Counted from the first letter of the stretch, positions 8,126 to 16,154 are shown. The stretch is 45,099 nucleotides of DNA from CAYWFP01 sp964457365 (GCA_964457365.1 CAYWFP010000020.1:1-45099), one strand, 5' to 3'. The notes: generated by a model from the sequence alone, not told the origin. Numbers and translations are program-made.

Positions 8126-8155
8126 TTGACCCGGATCGGGGCAAATATCGATAAT
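8126..8155 (+). promoter_or_regulatory. Sigma70-type promoter for the DUF3108-kdsB operon
   Basis: TTGACC, 18-base spacer, GATAAT. It starts 17 bases after the stop of the macro-domain remnant; the leader to the ATG at 8208 is about 46 bases. Confidence 0.6.
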
Positions 8156-8207
8156 GTAAGCGGTTAGACGATTTCGTTCCGATCGACACCCGCAAACGGA
8201 TGCGCTT

Positions 8208-9176
8208 ATGACACTGCGTTTCGATACTGTTCTGCCGTGCCTGCCCGTCGTGTTTCTGCTGCTGGGGGCGTCTCTCTGCGCCGGCGAGGGACCGACCGAG
8301 AAGCCGGAGAAAGACGCGGAGGTGCTCCGCGCCACGGCCGGCCCCAAGGAGAGGGCGGAGGCGGTGAGCAATCCGCCGCGACCGCTGGCGGAGGTGGCGC
8401 AACTCGGGGAGAAGCTGGTCTTCGTGGTCAAGTGGGAGGGCGCGCCGGTGGGGACGGTCACCGCCCGCGTCTGGCCGCGGCTCAAGAAGCTGAACGGGCG
8501 CGACGCCTACCTCTTCGAGGTCCACGCCGAGTCCAACGACTTCCTCTCGCTGATCTACCCGGTCGACACGACGATCAAGAGCTACGCCGACGCGCATACC
8601 GGCCGGAGCTACCAGATCCGCCGCAACGCCCGCGAGGGCGGCTATCGCGCCGACGACTGCCTGCAGTTCGAGCTCGACCACGTCATGGAGGACGGCACGC
8701 ACCAGGCGGTGAGCATCTTTTCCAAGGTCAAGAACGGGCGGCTGGTGACCAAGCGCCCGCGGCCGATTCCGGGGCCGGTGCAGGACGCGCTCTCGATCGC
8801 CTACTACCTGCGCCACTTCGACCTGGAGAAGGCCGAGAAGTCGGTCGAGGTGTTGCTCGGTACGCGCAAGCGCACCTCGGCGGTTTATCTCAAGCGCCTG
8901 CGTCTGGAGAAACTGACCGTTCCGGGCCTGGGGCAGTTCGAGTGCGTCGTGGTCGAGCCGCGCGCGGAGGAACTGGACGAGGACGACCGCCTCTTCCAGA
9001 CCAAGGGCAAGGCCGAGATCTGGCTGGAGAAGCACACCCGCATTCCGCTGAAGGCCACCGTCGGCGTCACCTTCGGCAGCGTCTCGGTGATGCTGATCGA
9101 GCAGGAGAGGACCGCGCTCGAGGAGTACCGCGCGGGGAAACCGGGGCCCGACGCCGCGACGCCGGCCGCCGACTGA
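8208..9176 (+). CDS. DUF3108 domain protein, exported
   Basis: 322 residues. A signal peptide is visible (PCLPVVFLLLGASLCAGE), with cleavage likely after about residue 26. The body matches the DUF3108 layout: GEKLVFVVKWEGAPVGTVTA near residue 65, then DFLSLIYPVDTTIKSYAD, and the later DALSIAYYLRHFDL. The family is predicted to be a beta-barrel-like periplasmic or outer-membrane-associated protein of unknown function. It lies 16 bases upstream of kdsB, so both are probably transcribed from the promoter at 8126-8155, consistent with an envelope role. The C-terminal 20 residues are Ala/Pro/Gly-rich. Confidence 0.8.
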   Translation: MTLRFDTVLPCLPVVFLLLGASLCAGEGPTEKPEKDAEVLRATAGPKERAEAVSNPPRPLAEVAQLGEKLVFVVKWEGAPVGTVTARVWPRLKKLNGRDAYLFEVHAESNDFLSLIYPVDTTIKSYADAHTGRSYQIRRNAREGGYRADDCLQFELDHVMEDGTHQAVSIFSKVKNGRLVTKRPRPIPGPVQDALSIAYYLRHFDLEKAEKSVEVLLGTRKRTSAVYLKRLRLEKLTVPGLGQFECVVVEPRAEELDEDDRLFQTKGKAEIWLEKHTRIPLKATVGVTFGSVSVMLIEQERTALEEYRAGKPGPDAATPAAD

Positions 9177-9192
9177 CCCGCCCGAGGAGCCG

Positions 9193-9978
9193 ATGCGCGC
9201 CATCGTCGTCATTCCCGCCCGTCTGAGTTCGACGCGTCTTCCGCGGAAGCTGCTCCTGGACGAGACCGGGCTGCCGCTGATCTGCCACACGCTCGAGACC
9301 GCCGCGGCCGCCTGCGCGCTGGCGCCGAAACGGTTCACCGAGGCCCTCGTCGCCACCGACGACGAGGAGATCTACGCCGCGGTGCAGCGCCACGCCGCCC
9401 GGCGGGGGCTGACCGCGCGCGCGGTGATGACCCGCCCCGACCACGCGAGCGGTTCCGACCGTGTCGCCGAGGCGGTGGCGGAGTTGCCGGATTTCATCGA
9501 GACCGTGGTCAACCTGCAGGGCGACGAGCCGGAGCTCGACCCGGCGCATATCGTGCGGCTGGCCGAACGCCTGGGCGAGGGGAAGGACGGCCCGGCGCTG
9601 GCGACGCTGGCGTATCCGATCGTGGACGGGGCGATGTACCGCGATCCGGGGGTGGTCAAGGTGGTGGTCGACAACCGGGGCGAAGCGCTCTACTTCTCGC
9701 GCGCGCCGATTCCGCACCTGCGCGACAGCGAGGCGGTGCCGGCGGACGCGCTGGGGCATGTCGGGATTTACGCCTACGGGCGCAGGGCGCTGCAACGTTA
9801 CGTCGGCCTGCCGCCGGGGCGGCTGGAGCAGACGGAGAAGCTCGAGCAGCTGCGGGCGCTGGAGAACGGCATGAAGATCGCCGTGGAGATTCTGCCGACG
9901 CGTCCGGCGCCGGGCGTGGACACGCCCGCGGACTACGCGGCCTTCGTCGCGCGCCAGGCCGCGCGCGCAGCGGAATGA
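9193..9978 (+). CDS. kdsB: 3-deoxy-manno-octulosonate cytidylyltransferase (CMP-Kdo synthetase)
   Basis: 261 residues, close to the normal KdsB length. It couples CTP to Kdo to form CMP-Kdo for the lipopolysaccharide inner core. The N-terminal nucleotide-binding segment IPARLSSTRLPRK is diagnostic, followed by the ATDDEEIY acidic turn, MTRPDHASGSDRVAEA and NLQGDEPEL, all active-site blocks of KdsB. GAGGAG precedes the ATG by a few bases. Its presence implies a diderm envelope with Kdo-containing lipopolysaccharide or capsule. It is the second gene after the DUF3108 gene, and its stop is 1 base from the stop of the convergent gene at 9980. Confidence 0.95.
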   Translation: MRAIVVIPARLSSTRLPRKLLLDETGLPLICHTLETAAAACALAPKRFTEALVATDDEEIYAAVQRHAARRGLTARAVMTRPDHASGSDRVAEAVAELPDFIETVVNLQGDEPELDPAHIVRLAERLGEGKDGPALATLAYPIVDGAMYRDPGVVKVVVDNRGEALYFSRAPIPHLRDSEAVPADALGHVGIYAYGRRALQRYVGLPPGRLEQTEKLEQLRALENGMKIAVEILPTRPAPGVDTPADYAAFVARQAARAAE

Positions 9979-9979
9979 A

Positions 9980-10975
9980 TCAGCGGAACTTGCGCCCGCG
10001 GATGAAGCGGTACCAGTCCTTCTCCATCTCCCCGAGATTCTCGTATTCGTAGGCGGCCATCAGGTCTTTGGAGAGTTCCTTGGTGCCTTTCTCACGGAAG
10101 GTGCGCAGGAAGGCGTTCCACTGCGGCTCGCTCCGCTTCTGCACCAGGAAGGCCACGAAGGCGTACATGAAGGCGCACTGCTCGGGCGTCAGCGCGTCCA
10201 CGTCCGCGGCGAGGACGGTCATGATGTGCACGCGCGAGCGTTCCTTCTTGGTCATCTTCTTGACCACCTTGATCCAGTTGTCGTTCTCGAGGATCTCGGT
10301 CTGGTTGATCTTGTCGCCGCCGGCACCGGACTCGTAGTACTTGTTGAAGTCGATGTAACTCACCAGCGCCTCGTCGCGCAGCGTGATCTCCATGTAGTAG
10401 CCGAAGCCGGCGGTCATCCACATCTTCGGCGGGACCAGCGGCTTGTGCAGGTAGATCGACAGCAGGTGCTTGGCCAGCGAGTGCACCACCGCGCCGTGGA
10501 GGCGGGTCGGGTCGCGCTGCATCCGGTCGCGGCGGAACAGGATGTTGGCGCCGAAGGGGATCATGCTGACGCGCTTCCAGATCTGCTTGCGCTGGTTGGC
10601 GTCGGACTTGTCTTTCAATTTCTCGACGAGGAAATCGACGAGCTTGTCCCAGTCGCCGGGCTTGTCGATCATGTAGAGCGATACCTTCGGCACGTACGGC
10701 AGCTTCTTGGCCGCCGCGTCGGCCTCAGGGCCGTCGAAGATCAATTCGAAGTCCTCGAAGACGCGGTCGCATTCGTCCCACACCTCCTCGACCAGCTTCG
10801 GCAGTTTCTTGTCCTCCGCCGTCTGGTAGTAGATCTTGAAGCGGTCGGTCTCCTCCAGCGAGAAGCCGGTCAGGGGGCCGAGGTTGTGCTTCCCTTTCTC
10901 GGCCGCGCGGGGACTGTTCGCGCCTATGCCGAGAATGCAGAGTATCGTCAGGAGCGCGCCGGTCGATCGTCGCAT
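9980..10975 (-). CDS. Exported protein resembling a peptidase MA domain but lacking the zinc motif
   Basis: 331 residues from an ATG with GGAG 7 bases upstream; an upstream in-frame start is less likely. The signal peptide RRSTGALLTILCILGIGANS ends near residue 23. The central part resembles DUF1570/peptidase-MA-like proteins: a helix VVHSLAKHLLSIYLHKPLVP followed by PPKMWMTAGFGYYME, where active relatives have VxHELAHxLL and W-x-x-EGFAEYxE. The catalytic Glu and second His of HExxH are replaced by Ser and Lys, so a zinc protease is unlikely; a binding or scaffold role is possible. It is monocistronic with its own promoter. The similarity call is by eye and moderate. Confidence 0.6.
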   Translation of the reverse strand: MRRSTGALLTILCILGIGANSPRAAEKGKHNLGPLTGFSLEETDRFKIYYQTAEDKKLPKLVEEVWDECDRVFEDFELIFDGPEADAAAKKLPYVPKVSLYMIDKPGDWDKLVDFLVEKLKDKSDANQRKQIWKRVSMIPFGANILFRRDRMQRDPTRLHGAVVHSLAKHLLSIYLHKPLVPPKMWMTAGFGYYMEITLRDEALVSYIDFNKYYESGAGGDKINQTEILENDNWIKVVKKMTKKERSRVHIMTVLAADVDALTPEQCAFMYAFVAFLVQKRSEPQWNAFLRTFREKGTKELSKDLMAAYEYENLGEMEKDWYRFIRGRKFR

Positions 10976-11021
10976 TGGGATTCTCCAGTCTGTCGGGATT
11001 TTCACGATCCACTAATGTTCC

Positions 11022-11050
11022 AGTATACGCATCGGTCCGGCGGAGGTAAA
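11022..11050 (-). promoter_or_regulatory. Sigma70-type promoter for the gene at 9980-10975
   Basis: Minus strand TTTACC, 17-base spacer, TATACT; leader about 40 bases. Confidence 0.55.
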
Positions 11051-11067
11051 GGACGAAACCGGAGCGC

Positions 11068-11096
11068 TTGCGGGGCGCGGGGGCTTTCCGTATGCT
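11068..11096 (+). promoter_or_regulatory. Sigma70-type promoter giving a probable leaderless transcript
   Basis: TTGCGG, 17-base spacer, TATGCT. The -10 box ends 6 bases before the ATG at 11103, so transcription should begin at or next to the A of the start codon. No Shine-Dalgarno sequence precedes the ATG. Confidence 0.5.
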
Positions 11097-11102
11097 TCTG
11101 AC

Positions 11103-11855
11103 ATGCTGCTGCCGATCTACATGATCCATCAGGTGCGCCCGCGCGAAGCCGGAGGCGATGCCTACCTCGACCTGACGCCGGAGGATCTCCGCGCGCAGAT
11201 CCGTCAACTGCGGCTGGGGGGCTGGACCTTCGTCACGCTCACGCAGGCGTGGGAGCGGATCCAGAGGCGCGCGCGCGGGCGTTACGCGACGCTGACCTTC
11301 GACGACGCGGGAAGCCATTTCATGCGCCACGCCCGGCCGGTGCTGCAGGAACTGGCGGTCCCGGCGACGATCTTCGTCATCGCCGGCAGCTACACCGACG
11401 CGCAGCTCTTCAACCTGCCCGCCGACTGCGGCGAGCCGCTGCCGCCGGAGACGCTGCGCGACTTGCACCGGGGCGGGTGCGAGATCGGTTCGCACGCCAT
11501 GACCCACCGCGAGTTGACGCGGATGCCGCCCGAGCACGCCCGGCGCGAGCTCAAGGACAGCCGGCGGCTCCTGTCCGACCTGCTGGGCGAGGAGGTGACG
11601 AGCGTGGCCTATCCGCGCGGGCGCCTCTCGCCGGCGGTGACGCAGGCGGCGCGGGCGGCGGGGTATGTCTGCGGCTGCGGCACGTTCCGCGGCAACGTGC
11701 ACGCGGCGGCCGACGGCTTCGCCCTCAAGCGCGTGCGCATGAAGAGCGGCCGCGGCGGCTGGCGCCTGGCCTACACGGCCACGCGGCTCTACGACTGGCT
11801 CAACCGGCGGCGCACCGCGCGCGAGCGCAGGGCCTTCGCGGAAGAAACGGCATGA
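11103..11855 (+). CDS. Polysaccharide deacetylase (CE4, NodB homology domain)
   Basis: 250 residues, without a signal peptide. CE4 motifs in order: motif 1 LTFDDAG (residues ~63-69, Asp pair for metal and catalysis; the usual G after DD is A), motif 2 SHAMTHRELT (H-x-x-x-H metal ligands) and motif 3 VAYPRGRLS. These enzymes remove N- or O-acetyl groups from glycans. The start codon overlaps nothing upstream and has no ribosome-binding site; the promoter at 11068-11096 predicts a leaderless mRNA. The stop overlaps the start of the GT4 gene as ATGA, so the two are translationally coupled and probably act on the same envelope or exported polysaccharide. Confidence 0.87.
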   Translation: MLLPIYMIHQVRPREAGGDAYLDLTPEDLRAQIRQLRLGGWTFVTLTQAWERIQRRARGRYATLTFDDAGSHFMRHARPVLQELAVPATIFVIAGSYTDAQLFNLPADCGEPLPPETLRDLHRGGCEIGSHAMTHRELTRMPPEHARRELKDSRRLLSDLLGEEVTSVAYPRGRLSPAVTQAARAAGYVCGCGTFRGNVHAAADGFALKRVRMKSGRGGWRLAYTATRLYDWLNRRRTARERRAFAEETA

Positions 11856-12979
11856 GATTCCTCTTCGGGCTGGACAAGTACCGCCGCCGCGAGGGCGGGG
11901 CCGACGGCCTGGCGCGCGGGGTGACGCGGGCGCTGCTCGCCCACGGCCACGAGGTGACGGTGCTCGAAGCCGGCGCGCGCGAGGAGACGGTGGAACGCGA
12001 CGGCGCGAAGATCCACAGTCTTCACTTCCCGCGCCCCCGTTGGATCCGCGACAGCGACCTGGCCATGCTGCGCCTGAACGACGCGTGGAGGCCCCGGGTG
12101 CGCGAAGTCATCGAGGCGTGGAAACCGGATCGCGTCCTGACGCAGAACATGCTGGCGCCCGCGACGGTGGCGGCGGCGCGCGCGGCCGGGGTGCCGGCGA
12201 CGATCTTCTTCCACGGCTATCGCTGCCTCGACCCGACGTTCTACCTCGACCGCGACGCGTTGGCGGACGGTCCGGCGACGTTTTGGCGGCTGCCGCTCCG
12301 GGAAAAGCTGAAGTGGCCGCTGGTGAAGACGGTGCTGGCGCGCTACGCGCAGGCGTATCGAGAAGCCGACCGGGTGATCGCCAACAGCGCGTATATCGCG
12401 CGGGTCGTCGAAACGCGGTTCGGCCGAAGCGCGGAGGTGAGCTATCCCGTCGTCGACATGACCGTCCCCGAGGAGCCGCCGGCGCCGAACCCGGGCGGCG
12501 CGCTGCTCTTCGCCAAGCCGCAGAAGATCAAGGGGATCGAGACGATCCTGGCGCTGGCGGAGACGATGGCGCAGAGACGCTTCATCGTCGTCGGCGCGGC
12601 CTCGGGACGAACGCGGCGGGCGCTGGCGGCGCGGCCGAATATCGACTACCGCGGCTGGGTGGACGACATGGCGGCGCTGTACGCGCAGAGCGCGCTGCTG
12701 CTGGCCCCGGCGCGCATCCCCGAGCCGTTCGGGCGCGTGGCGGTGGAGGCGGGGCTGCGGGGCGTGCCGACGGTGGCCACCGACGCCGGCGGGCTTCCCG
12801 AGGCGGTCGGCGAGGGCGGGGTGCCGGTGCCGCGCGGGGCAGGGGCGGACCGGTGGCGCGAGGCCATCGACAAGGCGACGGCGAACCACGCCGCGCTCTC
12901 TCGCGCGGCGCGCGCGCACGCGGTGGATCTGCTGAAGACGCATTCACCGCAAAGGCTGGTGGAGATGCTGAGCGGGTGA
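11852..12979 (+). CDS. Glycosyltransferase family 4
   Basis: 375 residues. Starts MRFLFGLDKYRRREGGADGL, the glycine-rich N-terminal loop of the GT-B acceptor domain. The C-terminal domain carries EPFGRVAVE, the E-x7-E nucleotide-sugar-binding signature, followed by GLRGVPTVATDAGGLPEAV. Also seen: ADRVIANSAYIARVV, typical of GT4. No membrane helix; cytoplasmic. Coupled by ATGA overlap to the polysaccharide deacetylase, so a role in lipopolysaccharide or exopolysaccharide assembly is likely, with the donor sugar unknown. The stop is 9 bases from the stop of the convergent coiled-coil gene. Confidence 0.9.
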   Translation: MRFLFGLDKYRRREGGADGLARGVTRALLAHGHEVTVLEAGAREETVERDGAKIHSLHFPRPRWIRDSDLAMLRLNDAWRPRVREVIEAWKPDRVLTQNMLAPATVAAARAAGVPATIFFHGYRCLDPTFYLDRDALADGPATFWRLPLREKLKWPLVKTVLARYAQAYREADRVIANSAYIARVVETRFGRSAEVSYPVVDMTVPEEPPAPNPGGALLFAKPQKIKGIETILALAETMAQRRFIVVGAASGRTRRALAARPNIDYRGWVDDMAALYAQSALLLAPARIPEPFGRVAVEAGLRGVPTVATDAGGLPEAVGEGGVPVPRGAGADRWREAIDKATANHAALSRAARAHAVDLLKTHSPQRLVEMLSG

Positions 12980-12988
12980 GGGGGGGGG

Positions 12989-13837
12989 CTATTCCTGCCC
13001 GTTCGCCCCCTCGCCTTCCTTCTCCGGGCCGGGCAGGTTCGCCTCGTCGGAGTTGTCGTCCGGGTTCGGCAGCGGCGTCTGGGCCGCTTCCTCGCGCGAG
13101 AGCTTCAGCAACTCCTCCTGCGCCTTGAGCTTCTTCTGCAGCGCCCGGATCTCCTGCGCCTGCGCGTCGGCGCGGTCCTGCAGGAGCTGCAGCTTGCGCT
13201 CGGCGTTCTCGCAGCGCTTCTTCGCCTCCTCGGCCTGCCGGCGCAGCTTCGTCGTCTCGGCCCCGGCCCGCGAGACATTCTCCTCGGCTTTCCGGTTGGC
13301 ATCGGCGAGTTTGGCGGCGAGGGTCTGGTTCTCCTGCTGCAGCCGGTCGACGCGGTTCTGCAACTCCTGTCGCTGGTCGGCCGCGCGCTTGTCGGCGGTC
13401 TCGAGGCGTTCCTGCAGGTTCGCCACCCGCGTCTGCGCCAGCTCCTTCTCCTGCTTCAGCCGGTTGACCGTGCCCTCGAGCTCGGCCTTGGCGCGCATGA
13501 TCGCCTCGACGTCGCGGGCGTCCTCGCTCTTCCTGCGCAGTTGCGCGATCAGCTCCTCGCTGCGGATATCGTTCTTGTCCAGGGCCTTGTCGGTGCGCAC
13601 GCGCTGGGCGTTGAGCTCGACGATGAAGTAGGCCCAGGATGCGCCCAGGAGCGCCAGCCCGACGATGAAGAAGCTGGCGAAGACCAGCCGCGGCACGCCC
13701 TGCCGCTGCAACGCCTGGGTCAACGGTTTCTGCGACTCGGCGATGGCGCTGGAGAGAAAATGCGCCGCGTCCTCGGGCGTCCAGACCACCGGGTGCTCGC
13801 CGCCGCGGTCGCGGTCGACATGGATGTCTTCGGGCAT
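12989..13837 (-). CDS. Membrane-anchored coiled-coil protein
   Basis: 282 residues, unrecognised. The start MPEDIHVDRDRGG has GAGGAG 7 bases upstream; longer frames only read antisense to ruvX. A single transmembrane helix (RLVFASFFIVGLALLGASWA, about residues 48-67) is followed by some 190 residues of highly charged heptad-rich helix (for example RLKQEKELAQTRVANLQERL) and a Pro/Asp/Glu tail ending EGEGANGQE. The layout suggests an inner-membrane protein with a long periplasmic coiled coil, as in tether or division-associated proteins, but there is no signature for a function. It is divergent from ruvX. Confidence 0.75.
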   Translation of the reverse strand: MPEDIHVDRDRGGEHPVVWTPEDAAHFLSSAIAESQKPLTQALQRQGVPRLVFASFFIVGLALLGASWAYFIVELNAQRVRTDKALDKNDIRSEELIAQLRRKSEDARDVEAIMRAKAELEGTVNRLKQEKELAQTRVANLQERLETADKRAADQRQELQNRVDRLQQENQTLAAKLADANRKAEENVSRAGAETTKLRRQAEEAKKRCENAERKLQLLQDRADAQAQEIRALQKKLKAQEELLKLSREEAAQTPLPNPDDNSDEANLPGPEKEGEGANGQE

Positions 13838-13890
13838 GGCGTCTCTCCTCAACAAAAGGGGGCGAACGGACTGCGTCAACGACGTCCGTA

Positions 13891-13918
13891 ATCGTATCCA
13901 ACCCGGGCGGCAATTCAA
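13891..13918 (-). promoter_or_regulatory. Sigma70-type promoter for the coiled-coil gene
   Basis: Minus strand TTGAAT, 16-base spacer, TACGAT; leader about 45 bases. A weaker plus-strand pair for ruvX (TTGCGC near 13930, TAGGCT near 13952) lies beside it. Confidence 0.5.
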
Positions 13919-13976
13919 GGCGAAACATCTTGCGCGGCGCGGGCGGGCCGATAGGCTTGGAGCAGGGAGAGAAGGC

Positions 13977-14396
13977 ATGCGCATGCTGGCGGTGGATCTG
14001 GGCGCGCGGCGGGTGGGCTTCGCCGTCTGCGACGCGGAGGAGACGATCGCCTCGCCCGCGGGTGTCGCGGCGGTCGCGGACGGGGCCGGGGCGCTGGCGG
14101 CGATTGTCGACAAATGCCGCGAGGTCGAGGCCGTCCGCATCGTCCTGGGCCATCCGCGCGACATGAGCGGCCGGCACGGCCCCAAGGCGCGCGAGGCGGA
14201 GGAACTGGCCAAGCGGCTCGAAGGCGAGGGCTTCGACGTGGACCTTTTCGACGAGCGCTTGACCACCGTCGAGGCCGAACGGGCCTTGCGCGCGGGCGGG
14301 CGCACGCGCAAGCAGCGCCGAGGCGCGATCGACGCGGTGGCGGCGCAACGCCTGCTGCACGCGTACCTTGAAGCGCGGCGGCGGGAGTTGGGTTAG
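13977..14396 (+). CDS. ruvX: Putative pre-16S rRNA nuclease / Holliday junction resolvase family (YqgF/RuvX)
   Basis: 139 residues, the normal family length. RNase H-like fold: strand 1 LAVDLGARRVGFAV carries the first catalytic Asp, DERLTTVEAE the conserved Glu/Arg block, and GAIDAVAAQRLL the final Asp. The family processes the 5' end of 16S rRNA and was formerly proposed as a resolvase. The start is chosen from the GAGAGAAGG ribosome-binding site; MRMLAV could also start two codons later. It is divergent from the coiled-coil gene. Confidence 0.92.
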   Translation: MRMLAVDLGARRVGFAVCDAEETIASPAGVAAVADGAGALAAIVDKCREVEAVRIVLGHPRDMSGRHGPKAREAEELAKRLEGEGFDVDLFDERLTTVEAERALRAGGRTRKQRRGAIDAVAAQRLLHAYLEARRRELG

Positions 14397-14408
14397 CGCT
14401 GCATTTTT

Positions 14409-14434
14409 TTCCGGTATGCCAACCCGTACCGGAA
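14409..14434. repeat. 8-bp perfect inverted repeat after ruvX
   Basis: TTCCGGTA and TACCGGAA separated by 10 bases. A T-run lies before rather than after it, so it is not a standard terminator for ruvX; it could be an operator or a weak mRNA 3' hairpin. Confidence 0.4.
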
Positions 14435-14471
14435 TTCCGATAATCTTTCCCCAAAAGTAAATCTTCCCGTC

Positions 14472-14499
14472 TGGACAGCCCCCCCTTTTTGCTTACAAT
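14472..14499 (+). promoter_or_regulatory. Sigma70-type promoter for the 3D-domain gene
   Basis: TGGACA, 16-base spacer, TACAAT; leader about 45 bases. Confidence 0.6.
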
Positions 14500-14547
14500 A
14501 CGATTTCCGTTGGAGCAATCCGACGGCGGTGGACGCCAGTGAGGTCA

Positions 14548-15189
14548 ATGATGCGGCGCGCGCAACCTTTGATCAGCCTCTTCGTTGTCGCCCTTTTCTG
14601 CGGCTACCTGATCTCCGCCACGACGGAGCGTCCGGCGCGGGATGAGGAAACGAGCGACATCATCCTGCTCTCGCGCCTGGCGGCCGTGCCGGCGGTACCG
14701 GCCGATCCGAAACCGGTCGTGACGCCCGTCCCGGCCGGCAATCCCGAGGAGCGGTTCTTCCCCAACGCGCACACGCCCGTCGACGCAGCGCTGGCGCTGC
14801 CGCGCTCGGGCGCGGAGATCCCGCCGCCGCAGCCGCAACCGCACGAGCGCGAGGCGTGGAAGGGCGAGTACCGCGAGGTCTGGGCCATCGTCACGGCGTA
14901 CTGCCCGTGCCGCATCTGCTGCGGTCGCAGCGCCAACGGCCGCACCAGCACCGGCACCACCGCCTGGCGCCCCGGCGCCGCGGCCGACCCGCGGGCGCTG
15001 CCGTACGGGACGCGCATCCATGTCGAGGGCTACGGCTACACCGAGATCGACGACACCGGCGGAGCGATGCGCCGGAACTGGCGCCGCAACGGCATGCTGC
15101 ACGTCGACATCCGCATGACCTACCACTACCAGGCCCGCCGCTGGGGACGCCGCGTGATGAAGATCCGCGTCTACGACGCGGGGCGGTAA
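14548..15189 (+). CDS. 3D-domain protein (predicted cell-wall-active, double-psi beta-barrel)
   Basis: 213 residues. The ATG pair at 14548/14551 follows GTGAGG; a GTG at 14539 is possible but overlaps that site. N-terminal signal peptide or anchor (PLISLFVVALFCGYLISA), a Pro-rich linker to about residue 95, then a 3D domain: VTAYCPCRICCG, ADPRALPYGTRIHVEGYG, and EIDDTGGAM ... HVDIRM with the three conserved aspartates that name the domain. Related domains occur in MltA lytic transglycosylases and Bacillus YocH/stationary-phase survival proteins, so murein binding or cleavage is the likely role. The 3' end is followed by the palindromic element at 15217-15276, then the convergent response-regulator gene. 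Confidence 0.85.
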   Translation: MMRRAQPLISLFVVALFCGYLISATTERPARDEETSDIILLSRLAAVPAVPADPKPVVTPVPAGNPEERFFPNAHTPVDAALALPRSGAEIPPPQPQPHEREAWKGEYREVWAIVTAYCPCRICCGRSANGRTSTGTTAWRPGAAADPRALPYGTRIHVEGYGYTEIDDTGGAMRRNWRRNGMLHVDIRMTYHYQARRWGRRVMKIRVYDAGR

Positions 15190-15216
15190 CGGGGCGGCTG
15201 CCATGCGCCCGTGGCG

Positions 15217-15276
15217 CTTAGGACCCGTTAAGCAATAAGATCGAAATTCTGAAATTATTGCTTAACGGGTCCTTAG
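15217..15276. repeat. Palindromic repeat element, copy 1
   Basis: Two 19-base perfect inverted arms (AGGACCCGTTAAGCAATAA at 15220-15238, its complement at 15255-15273) around a 16-base loop. The first 27 bases (15217-15243) recur exactly, on the same strand, at 26686-26712. The TAA stop of the response regulator lies at the edge of the right arm. It sits between convergent genes and should form a strong hairpin in both transcripts. It resembles a REP/MITE-like element; no transposase is present. Confidence 0.8.
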
Positions 15277-16124
15277 CCGATCTCTTCCTTGACCTGGATG
15301 GCGACGCGGCGGATGGCGCCCATGTCGAAGGGCTTGGGCATGAGCTGGGTGAAGCCGCAGTCGTAGAGGTCGTCTTCGTTCCAGTGCTCCATGACCGCGC
15401 TGATGGCGATGATCGGCGCCTGCACGCCGTGGCGCTTGAGGTACCAGGCGACCTCGGCGCCGTGTTTTCCCGGGAGCATGATGTCGATGAGGAACATGTC
15501 GAAGCGGCGCGACAGGACCTCCTCCAGCGCCTCCTCGCCGCTGGCGACGGTGACGCAGTCGAGGTCCTCGGCGTCGAAGAGTTCGCGCAGCATCTGCCGG
15601 GTATCCGGATCGTCGTCGACCACCAGCGCGCGGGCGTGGTGGCGGGCCTTGACCTCGGCGACGAAGGTGTCGTCGTCGATATCCACGGCGGGGGCGAGGC
15701 GGCGGGCGTTGATGTCGAGGATGTTGAGGATCTGGATGACGTCGCTGGTGTCGATGTCGTTGTCGACGGCCCACTGGACGATGTCGAGGTTCTCGGCGCT
15801 GGCCTTGAGCCGGTCGGTGATCTCGCGGACGAGGTTGGTGTTGTGGTGGAACTTGTAGTTGAGCAGGCCGAAGTCGCCGTTGTCGAGCTCGGTCCAGAAG
15901 ATCTCGCCCTGGACGTGCTCGCACCAGCGCTCGCGGCAGAACGTCCGCCAGTAGGTGTTGTGCCAGTCGCGGATCGCCTCGTAGCCCAGGTCGCGCCCGG
16001 CCTTCTCCGACTCGATCCACTTGTGCCGGTGGGCCTCGCGCTCGGCCTCCTCGAAGATGCTGCGGCGGTCCTCCAGCGGCGGAAGATCGGGCACGAACTC
16101 GGTGTCGCTTTCTCGTATCGGCAT
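15273..16124 (-). CDS. Response regulator with an uncharacterised N-terminal domain
   Basis: 283 residues. The start MPIRESD has AAGGA upstream and a strong promoter. Residues 40-125 form a W/D/H-rich domain (RDLGYEAIRDWHNTYWRTF, CRERWCEHVQGEIFW, DNGDFGLL) that I recall in PVC proteins but cannot name. Residues 165-280 are a CheY-like receiver: acidic pocket DDDP (170-172), phospho-acceptor Asp214 in FLIDIMLPG, Ser242, and Lys264 in PKPF. There is no DNA-binding or enzymatic output domain, so output is either through the N-terminal domain or by protein contact. The reversed order, unknown domain before receiver, is unusual. No histidine kinase is adjacent; the nearest is at 18901-20454. Confidence 0.85.
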   Translation of the reverse strand: MPIRESDTEFVPDLPPLEDRRSIFEEAEREAHRHKWIESEKAGRDLGYEAIRDWHNTYWRTFCRERWCEHVQGEIFWTELDNGDFGLLNYKFHHNTNLVREITDRLKASAENLDIVQWAVDNDIDTSDVIQILNILDINARRLAPAVDIDDDTFVAEVKARHHARALVVDDDPDTRQMLRELFDAEDLDCVTVASGEEALEEVLSRRFDMFLIDIMLPGKHGAEVAWYLKRHGVQAPIIAISAVMEHWNEDDLYDCGFTQLMPKPFDMGAIRRVAIQVKEEIG

Positions 16125-16154
16125 CGGGGGATCCTTCAACGGTATCTCTCAGGC

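Noticed and set aside
14436..14443. TCCGATAA, a sigma28-like -10 before the 3D-domain gene
   Set aside because: No matching -35 at 11-base spacing, and a better sigma70 promoter lies at 14472-14499.
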